Below, in pieces: positions 7,516 through 11,853 of a stretch of 19,895 nucleotides of DNA. Numbering within the stretch: position 1 is the first letter of the stretch; each line of letters opens with the position of its first letter. This DNA is from JAUREX01 sp964472135 (GTDB taxonomy: Bacteria; Pseudomonadota; Alphaproteobacteria; Rhodobacterales; Rhodobacteraceae), in the NCBI GenBank assembly GCA_964472135.1, contig CAYYJB010000046.1:1-19895 (forward strand), read 5' to 3'. Under the pieces are notes generated by a model. That model did no database searches. It had not been told where the DNA came from and saw only the letters and a list, made by a program, of their open reading frames with translations. The translations under genes were made by a program, and so were the position numbers.

Positions 7516-7824
7516 TCAGTTCTCGACCGACATGACGGGGGCGGCCTCGGCGGGCGGCTCCGGCACGACCGGGAGGGTGCCGCCGAGATCGATCATGATC
7601 GGCGGAAAGGTGATCTGCGGTATGCCCGCGGACCCGCCGCCACCGTTCGAGGGGGTGTGCTGGTTCTGGATCTGTGCGAGGCTGATGAAATGGCCCGACA
7701 GGTTGGGGTTGCCGCCAAAGCTCGGGATCAGCGGGCGATAGATCAGCTCACCCGACAGTGCCGCCCCCGCGATGGTGCAGGCGCAGAGGGCAAGTGCGGT
7801 ACGGCAGACGGTTCTGGCGTGCAT
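7516..7824 (-). CDS. csgF: CsgF curli assembly factor, short form lacking the usual head domain
   Basis: 102 residues with a signal peptide (about 1-24) and a mature N terminus GELIYRPLIPSFGGNPNLSG followed by LAQIQNQH. This matches the CsgF region that plugs into the CsgG channel and forms a second constriction (E. coli mature start GTMTFQFRNPNFGGNP). E. coli CsgF is 138 residues and has a C-terminal head; here, after a Gly-rich linker, only about 45 residues remain (ITFPPIMIDLGGTLPVVPEPP...), too short for the usual head. The stop is clean and the next gene begins 21 bp later with its own ribosome site, so nothing suggests a frameshift. AGGAG stands 8 bases before the ATG. The channel-binding role is likely retained; surface anchoring of the nucleator may differ. 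Confidence 0.88.
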   Translation of the reverse strand: MHARTVCRTALALCACTIAGAALSGELIYRPLIPSFGGNPNLSGHFISLAQIQNQHTPSNGGGGSAGIPQITFPPIMIDLGGTLPVVPEPPAEAAPVMSVEN

Positions 7825-7846
7825 GGCGCGTTCTCCTGTTCGCGGA

Positions 7847-8640
7847 TCAGTTTATGGTGATCGAGGTGCCGGGCCGGGCGTTCAGGATCACGATCCCGCC
7901 CGAATAGCCCTCACCCGCCTGGCCATAGGTCAGCGTGGCCTCGATCGAGTTGACGAGGCCCACCGCCATCCCGAGGCCGTTGCCCACCTGCGCCGTCGCC
8001 ACCAGATTGTCGCGGCCGCCGATGATGCCGACGAGGACGCCGTTGGCGTTGCCGACCTGGGTCTGCGCGATCGCGCTGCCCGGCGAGGCCAGGATCGCGG
8101 CCTGCGCCTGATTGCCATCGCCCGCCTGCGCGGCGCCGATCTGGGCGCCCGGGCTCATCGCAGCGGAGGAATGCGCGACATTGCCGGAGCCATACTGGAA
8201 TATCCCGCTGACCGACCCCTGCGGGCCGGTATCGAAGCGGCCCGGCGGGAAGGCCAGACCTTGCCCGAGACCTTGCCCGAGACCTTGCCCCGGCGTCACC
8301 TCGGCGATGCNNNNNNNNNNNNNNNNNNNNNNNNNNNNNNNNNNNNNNNNNNNNNNNNNNNNNNNNNNNNNNNNNNNNNNNNNNNNNNNNNNNNNNNNNN
8401 NNNNNNNNNNAGACCTTGCCCGAGACCTTGCCCGAGACCTTGCCCCGGCGTCACCTCGGCGATGCGCCGCTGCGCTGCGATCTGGTAGATGTTGACGGCA
8501 TCGACGGGCGGGCTGGGCGGATCGGCGCGAAGCGGCCCGACCGCGGTTCCCGCCGCCAGGGCAAGGGCGAGTGCCAGACCGCGGCCAAAGGCGCGCGTGC
8601 CGGTGGCGGGCGCACGCGGTCGGGGGAAATCTCGGTTCAT
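7847..8640 (-). CDS. csgB: Curlin-repeat protein (CsgB/CsgA-like), interrupted by an assembly gap
   Basis: The start ATG (8640-8638) overlaps the csgH stop as ATGA, indicating translational coupling. The first part encodes a signal peptide (about 1-39, with the core GLALALALAAG) and PPVDAVNIYQIAAQRRIAE; the coding strand then runs into the 100-N gap. On the other side the frame continues with a Gly-Gln-Gly-Leu repeat and curlin-like repeats (IFQYGSGNVAHSS, GAAQAGDGNQAQAAI, AQTQVGNANGVLVGI, ATAQVGNGLGMAVGL, TYGQAGEGYSGGI). A 55-bp sequence is identical on both sides of the Ns. Removing one copy and the Ns gives an uninterrupted 212-residue ORF of 213 codons including the stop. Position between csgH and csgF and the modest length suggest the minor or nucleating curlin, but csgB versus a second csgA cannot be settled by eye. 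Confidence 0.82.
8256..8465. repeat. 55-bp exact direct repeat on both sides of the N gap, containing a 12-bp tandem repeat
   Basis: Bases 8256-8310 and 8411-8465 are identical over 55 positions and directly abut the N run. Each contains about three units of a 12-bp repeat (AGACCTTGCCCG) followed by a common unique flank. The left copy has unique sequence before the repeats as well, so the left contig already spans the whole array. This pattern fits two contig ends that overlap by one assembly k-mer and were scaffolded with 100 Ns, rather than a real duplication. Confidence 0.85.
8311..8410. other. Assembly gap (100 N)
   Basis: Exactly 100 unknown bases, the conventional filler for a gap of unknown size. 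It lies inside the csgB-like gene. The flanking 55-bp overlap implies that the true gap length may be zero or negative. Confidence 0.95.
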
Positions 8641-9014
8641 GGTGCGATCGCTCCGTCCTCGCTGATCAGGACCGTGCAGGCGACATCGCGGCCGCCGGCG
8701 CTGGCGCTGAGACTGATGTGAAGCTGCGTTTCGGACGATGCGCGCGTGCCGAGCATCCCGACCATCGCGCGATCCGCGCCGTCGGGGATCCGGAACATCC
8801 CGCCCTGCTCGACGCTCGAGCGCCCATCCTTCGAGACGACCTCGATCGCGAGGCGATAGACACCGAGCGTATCGGGTGTGCCGAAAACGAAGGCGCGCAC
8901 CTCGCTGCCGTGGTCGCGCGCGATCCGCTCGAAGCCGCACCGCTCGATCCCGGGCTCGGCCACGCCACCCCCGAGTGCGACGGTCGTCGCGATGATGTTG
9001 AGACTGCTCGGCAT
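8637..9014 (-). CDS. csgH: CsgH-like curli chaperone / amyloid inhibitor
   Basis: 125 residues. The first 20 or so (MPSSLNIIATTVALGGGVA) are weakly signal-like; the remainder has a short Ig-like beta pattern (VRAFVFGTPDTLGVYRLAIEVVSKDGRSSVEQGGMFRI...ETQLHISLSASAGGRDVACTVLI). This agrees with CsgH, the alphaproteobacterial counterpart of CsgC, which keeps curlins from polymerising in the periplasm. Two cysteines (near residues 26 and 116) could form a disulfide; the CxC motif of CsgC is absent. The ATG at 9014 is chosen for the GAGGTG about 5 bases upstream. The stop overlaps the next gene's ATG. The family call rests on size, fold pattern and position between curlin genes. Confidence 0.72.
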   Translation of the reverse strand: MPSSLNIIATTVALGGGVAEPGIERCGFERIARDHGSEVRAFVFGTPDTLGVYRLAIEVVSKDGRSSVEQGGMFRIPDGADRAMVGMLGTRASSETQLHISLSASAGGRDVACTVLISEDGAIAP

Positions 9015-9038
9015 GGGCCACCTCGATCCGGTGTCGCC

Positions 9039-9081
9039 ATCCATAGGCATCGGCCGCTGGTGCCGCCGTGACTCCGGTCAC
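9039..9081 (-). promoter_or_regulatory. Predicted CRP-type promoter of the csgH-csgB-csgF-csgG operon
   Basis: A perfect palindrome GTGAC-N4-GTCAC (that is, GTGA-N6-TCAC) at 9068-9081 is followed, toward csgH, after 21 nt by CTATGGAT (9039-9046). The palindrome centre is about 60 bp before the csgH start and at about -41.5 from the expected transcription start, the class II activator position. The same 8-mer at the same distance appears upstream of the exported protein at 10311. Confidence 0.55.
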
Positions 9082-9100
9082 CGCCCGGAGGACTGCGGCC

Positions 9101-9149
9101 GACGGGCAGGGTCGGGGGCGACCTTGCGCCGCCCCCTCCTGCGCCCGTC
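9101..9149 (-). terminator. Stem-loop directly after csgA (terminator or mRNA-stabilising hairpin)
   Basis: Two nested perfect stems: GACGGGC (9101-9107) with GCCCGTC (9143-9149), and GGGGGCG (9114-9120) with CGCCCCC (9130-9136), around a 9-nt loop. The outer arm overlaps the csgA stop codon. No T-run follows on the minus strand, so it may be a Rho-type or partial terminator, or a 3' stabiliser that raises csgA mRNA over the downstream genes. Confidence 0.6.
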
Positions 9150-10059
9150 AGGGCGTCTGGTAGTTGACGGCCTGGTTGCCCGTGCCGGTCTGGAGAATGG
9201 CGCTCTTGTGGCCATTGCCCATCTGAAGGCTCGCCGCCGCGTTCGCCGTCGCACCGAGCCCGCCGATCGCAGATCCGGTGACGATGATGCCGGCCGGAAC
9301 CGCGCCGCCGAAGATCGACCCGTTCAGCGCACCGAGCGAAACGGCCAGACCCCCGCCCTGCGAGATGAACGACTCGTTCCCATTGCCGAGCTGGAGCGAG
9401 GCTGCGGTGTTGGCCTGACCGTCCTGGAAGGTGACGGAACTGTTGTTGTCGCCGAACTGCCCGTGGGCGAGGAAGTTGCCGCCCGGATAGGTGTCGGAAT
9501 CGCCGCCGGCCTGCAGGCCGAACGAGGTGTTGTCATCCCCGAGCATCGCGATTGCGGCGCCGTGGTCCTCGCCGTCCTGCACGATGGCGCCGTTGTTGTC
9601 GTCGCCGACCTGGGCGATCGCGCCTTCGTTGCCGATGAAGGTCTGGCTGATGAGGGCCGCGTTGTCATCGCCGATCTGCAGCGTCGCCGACTGCTGATAG
9701 GAACCCGACTGCAGGTTGATGGCATTGTTGTTCATGCCATACTGGAACTGCGCGTTGGTATTGGCCGGTGTGTTGATGGCGACGGTTTGGGTGGCGAAGT
9801 TGCCGAATGTCACCTCATCGCCCGTGGTCGAGGCGACCACACCGTTGCCCACCTCGGCAACCGCGAGGCGGCGGAAGAAGCCCGGAGGCGCCCCGTTCGT
9901 GACCTCGGCCAGCGCCGATTCCCCGATGATGGCCGTGCTGGCCTCGTTCGGACCGTTAAGCGAGCTCGAACCGACACCCGAGGTGGCGGTCGGGTTGGCG
10001 AAGGCCGCCGAAGCGGCAAGGACTGCGAGCGCGCTCGCGGTGGAAAGAAGTCGAACCAT
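9148..10059 (-). CDS. csgA: Major curlin subunit (CsgA-like), acidic repeats
   Basis: 303 residues with a clear signal peptide (1-21, cleaving after AAFA). From about residue 103 to 300 there are seven to eight curlin repeats of roughly 20-23 residues with the S/A-x-x-x-Q-x-G-x-x-N-x-A-x-x-x-Q pattern, e.g. SATLQIGDDNAALISQ, GAIAQVGDDNNGAIVQ, AASLQLGNGNESFISQ and AASLQMGNGHKSAILQ. Internal repeats carry GDDN or GDNN loops; the first and last carry GMNN, GNGN or GNGH. A Gly-rich hydrophobic stretch (about 235-272) interrupts the array before the last repeat. E. coli CsgA is 151 residues with five repeats, so this is a long curlin. AAGGAG 6 bases before the ATG at 10059 fixes the start. It is first in the locus and followed by a hairpin and a second promoter, so it may be transcribed alone at high level. 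Confidence 0.9.
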   Translation of the reverse strand: MVRLLSTASALAVLAASAAFANPTATSGVGSSSLNGPNEASTAIIGESALAEVTNGAPPGFFRRLAVAEVGNGVVASTTGDEVTFGNFATQTVAINTPANTNAQFQYGMNNNAINLQSGSYQQSATLQIGDDNAALISQTFIGNEGAIAQVGDDNNGAIVQDGEDHGAAIAMLGDDNTSFGLQAGGDSDTYPGGNFLAHGQFGDNNSSVTFQDGQANTAASLQLGNGNESFISQGGGLAVSLGALNGSIFGGAVPAGIIVTGSAIGGLGATANAAASLQMGNGHKSAILQTGTGNQAVNYQTP

Positions 10060-10078
10060 TGGATTCTCCTTGGTGCTG

Positions 10079-10110
10079 AACGGGGCGCACAGCGATGCGC
10101 CCACCCCGTT
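10079..10110 (-). promoter_or_regulatory. 5' leader hairpin of csgA
   Basis: AACGGGG (10079-10085) pairs with CCCCGTT (10104-10110), and CGCA (10086-10089) pairs with TGCG (10096-10099), leaving a 6-nt loop and a 4-nt bulge. In the csgA mRNA the stem ends 7 nt before the AAGGAG ribosome site. Such leader stems often protect abundant mRNAs or tune translation; the effect here is inferred. Confidence 0.6.
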
Positions 10111-10126
10111 GATCGAGGCCCGTTCA

Positions 10127-10168
10127 ACCTATCGACCGGGGCACGCGGCCCGATATTGGCCGGATTGG
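10127..10168 (-). promoter_or_regulatory. Candidate csgA promoter with an ATTGG-CCGG-ATTGG direct repeat
   Basis: A 14-bp element with a 5-bp direct repeat (10155-10168; on the csgA strand CCAAT-CCGG-CCAAT) stands 20 nt before CGATAGGT (10127-10134). The geometry copies that of the CRP-type promoters here, but the box differs, suggesting another activator. The rest of the 10060-10310 intergenic region has three GTCA copies near 10187-10207 and nothing else I can support. Confidence 0.3.
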
Positions 10169-10241
10169 TGTAACGCGGGCCGCCGGGTCAGCCGGTCAAG
10201 CTAGTCAATCCTGGGGGGGCCGCGCCAAGCGGCGCCGGGGC

Positions 10242-10284
10242 GTGACGGCTGCAACCGACGCGGCGTGCGATGCGCCCTATGGAT
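10242..10284 (+). promoter_or_regulatory. Predicted promoter of the exported protein gene, half CRP-type site
   Basis: GTGA followed after 6 nt by a poor second half (CAAC) at 10242-10255, then after 21 nt by CTATGGAT (10277-10284), the same 8-mer at the same distance as upstream of csgH. The site centre is about 62 bp before the ATG at 10311. Confidence 0.4.
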
Positions 10285-10310
10285 GGGGCCTCTGTTCAAC
10301 CGAGGTCGCG

Positions 10311-10703
10311 ATGTCCGCCCAAAGAACCGCCCAGAGAGCCCCCCAGAGAGCCAGCCGGAGAGCCAGCCAGAGATTCGCCCGCAACGCCTTCGGCTCGGCC
10401 GCCCTGTCGGCCCTGCTGTTGCCCCTGATCGGGGCGGGGGCGATTGCCGGGGCGGTCGATGCCCCGCAGATCGCGCGCGCCGCCGGCGGGCCTTGGGTCG
10501 CGCAACTCGCACCCGCCCCGGTCCGCCTGCGCGCCCCGCCCGATGCCGCGACGTCGCCCGAAGCGGGGCCGGTGCGCGCCACGCCGGCGCCCTTGGCCGG
10601 TTCGGGCGACAACATGGTGGCCTTCGATCTTGCGACGCTTGCGCCGAGTTCGGGCCTCATCCTGCCGACCGTGCGCGACGGGCTGTTGGCCGATGGGCCG
10701 TGA
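10311..10703 (+). CDS. Small exported or membrane-anchored Pro/Ala-rich protein with Gln-Arg repeats
   Basis: 130 residues, not recognised. The N terminus is a basic stretch of five four-residue repeats (x-Q/R-R-x) encoded by a 12-bp tandem repeat, followed by one hydrophobic segment (about 29-50: GSAALSALLLPLIGAGAIAGA). It would be an unusually long signal sequence or a single anchor. The rest is Pro/Ala-rich and ends in a more ordered piece (NMVAFDLATLAPSSGLILPTVRDGLLADGP). The start was set at 10311 by GAGGT just upstream and by the predicted promoter at 10242-10284, which overlaps any longer reading. It is divergent from csgA, and its end overlaps the start of the SDR gene by 11 bp, so the two are likely co-transcribed. 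A curli-linked role is possible by position only. Confidence 0.6.
   Translation: MSAQRTAQRAPQRASRRASQRFARNAFGSAALSALLLPLIGAGAIAGAVDAPQIARAAGGPWVAQLAPAPVRLRAPPDAATSPEAGPVRATPAPLAGSGDNMVAFDLATLAPSSGLILPTVRDGLLADGP
10317..10376 (+). repeat. 12-bp in-frame tandem repeat (5 units) at the N terminus of the exported protein
   Basis: Five 12-bp units of the type GCC-CAG-AGA-GCC (10317-10328 to 10365-10376). Every unit uses AGA for arginine, a codon that appears rare in the surrounding genes. Confidence 0.85.
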
Positions 10704-11754
10704 TCCGATGCCCGGGACGGCGCATGCCGCCCCGGAGCCGCAGGTCGAGGGGCCGGAGACGCATCAAGGGCAGATCGTCACCGGGGCCCTCGCGCCCGCA
10801 CCCCTGGCGCTCGCGGATGTGGATGCGCATGCCGCCCCCCGCATGCCGTCGCGCAGGGTCCTCGTCGCCGGGGGTGCGGGTTTTCTAGGGGCGCATCTGT
10901 GCCGGCGGCTGATCGGCCAGGGCGCGCGGGTGATCTGCCTCGACAATCTGTTGACGGGTTCGCGCGCGGCGGTGGCCGACCTTCTGCCCGATCCGCGCTT
11001 TCGTTTCGTGCAGCATGACATCGCCCTCGCGCCCCCGATCGAGGAGCGGCTCGACGAGATCTTCGCGCCGGTCGGCCTTGGCCCCCTCGCGCAGATCGCG
11101 AACGATCCCTTGCAGAGTTTCTCGGTGGCGCTGCTCGGCACCTCGAACCTGCTTGACCTCGCGCGGCGCGATGGTGCGCGGCTGTTGATGATTTCCGACG
11201 GCGGCGGGGTGGAGCAGCACGCGGCGCCCGCCCCCGACATCCTTCTGGTCGAGGGCAGGCGCGCGGCGGAGCTGCTCGTGGCGCGCGCGGCGCTGCGCAG
11301 CGATGTCGATGTCCGGATCGCGCGAGTCTTCAACCCCTACGGGCCGAGGATGCCGACGGGCGACGGGCGGGTTGTCCCGACCTTTATCCTGCAGGGGTTG
11401 CTCGGCATGCCGCTGACGATCCATGGCAACGGCCAGCAGCGGCGCGCCTTCTGTTTTGTCGATGACGCGATCGAGGGCCTGCTCGCGCTGATGGCGGCGC
11501 CCGAGGCGCCACCGGGGCCGATCGATCTGGGCGGCGAGCGCGTGCTCAGCATCTCGCAGCTCGCGGCGCTGGTGATCGATCGGACAGGGGCGAGCGGTGA
11601 CGTGGAATATACCGATCACGTCAACCTGCGCGATCGCGTTCCTGACCTCGGCCTCGCGCGCGAGCGTCTCGGCTGGCGGCCGCGGGTGCCGCTGGGCGAC
11701 GGGATCGACCGCACGATCACCCATTTCCGCGAAGTTCTGAGGGCGCTGTGCTGA
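10693..11754 (+). CDS. UDP-glucuronate decarboxylase/epimerase-like extended SDR, catalytic residues lost
   Basis: 353 residues from the ATG at 10693, with alternatives at 10708 and 10843; the SDR fold itself begins near 10843, so the first 50 residues are an extension. The Rossmann motif GGAGFLG is intact (about residues 60-66). The second half closely follows UDP-xylose synthase (UXS): RVFNPYGPRMPTGDGRVVPTFILQ, GMPLTIHGNGQQRRAFCFVDDAIEGLLALM. The middle is degenerate: the family's H-L-A strand is changed (IFAPVGLG), the SEVYGD loop reads SDGGGVEQ, about 20 residues around the active site are missing, and the YxxxK catalytic pair lies at LVEGR, i.e. Tyr to Leu (about 185) and Lys to Arg (about 189). 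It probably still binds NAD and UDP-sugar but is unlikely to catalyse the usual reaction. It overlaps the preceding gene by 11 bp. Confidence 0.85.
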   Translation: MGRDPMPGTAHAAPEPQVEGPETHQGQIVTGALAPAPLALADVDAHAAPRMPSRRVLVAGGAGFLGAHLCRRLIGQGARVICLDNLLTGSRAAVADLLPDPRFRFVQHDIALAPPIEERLDEIFAPVGLGPLAQIANDPLQSFSVALLGTSNLLDLARRDGARLLMISDGGGVEQHAAPAPDILLVEGRRAAELLVARAALRSDVDVRIARVFNPYGPRMPTGDGRVVPTFILQGLLGMPLTIHGNGQQRRAFCFVDDAIEGLLALMAAPEAPPGPIDLGGERVLSISQLAALVIDRTGASGDVEYTDHVNLRDRVPDLGLARERLGWRPRVPLGDGIDRTITHFREVLRALC

Positions 11755-11821
11755 CCGTGGCCGCGACCGGCGCGTGGGACGATCCGGCCGTCGAGGCTTG
11801 CAGTTGCGCTGGTTAATAAAC

Positions 11822-11850
11822 CTGATATATCGACAATAATTAATTATGAT
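11822..11850 (+). promoter_or_regulatory. AT-rich sigma-70-like promoter before the pseudo-sensor fusion gene
   Basis: CTGATA (11822-11827), a 17-nt spacer and TATGAT (11845-11850) lie in an AT-rich island (about 11811-11870) that stands out from the GC-rich surroundings. The start would fall near 11857, just after the GTG at 11854, so that start codon is doubtful. Confidence 0.5.
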
Positions 11851-11853
11851 CTG

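Noticed and set aside
7516..7824. csgF as a frameshifted pseudogene
   Set aside because: Clean stop, good ribosome site before csgG and no CsgF head sequence in other frames downstream.
8256..8465. Repeats around the N gap as a CRISPR array
   Set aside because: Units are 12 bp, contiguous and in frame, with no spacers.
8256..8465. Real tandem duplication of a 55-bp segment
   Set aside because: Possible in principle, but exact identity, abutment to 100 Ns and restoration of the frame on collapse favour an assembly overlap.
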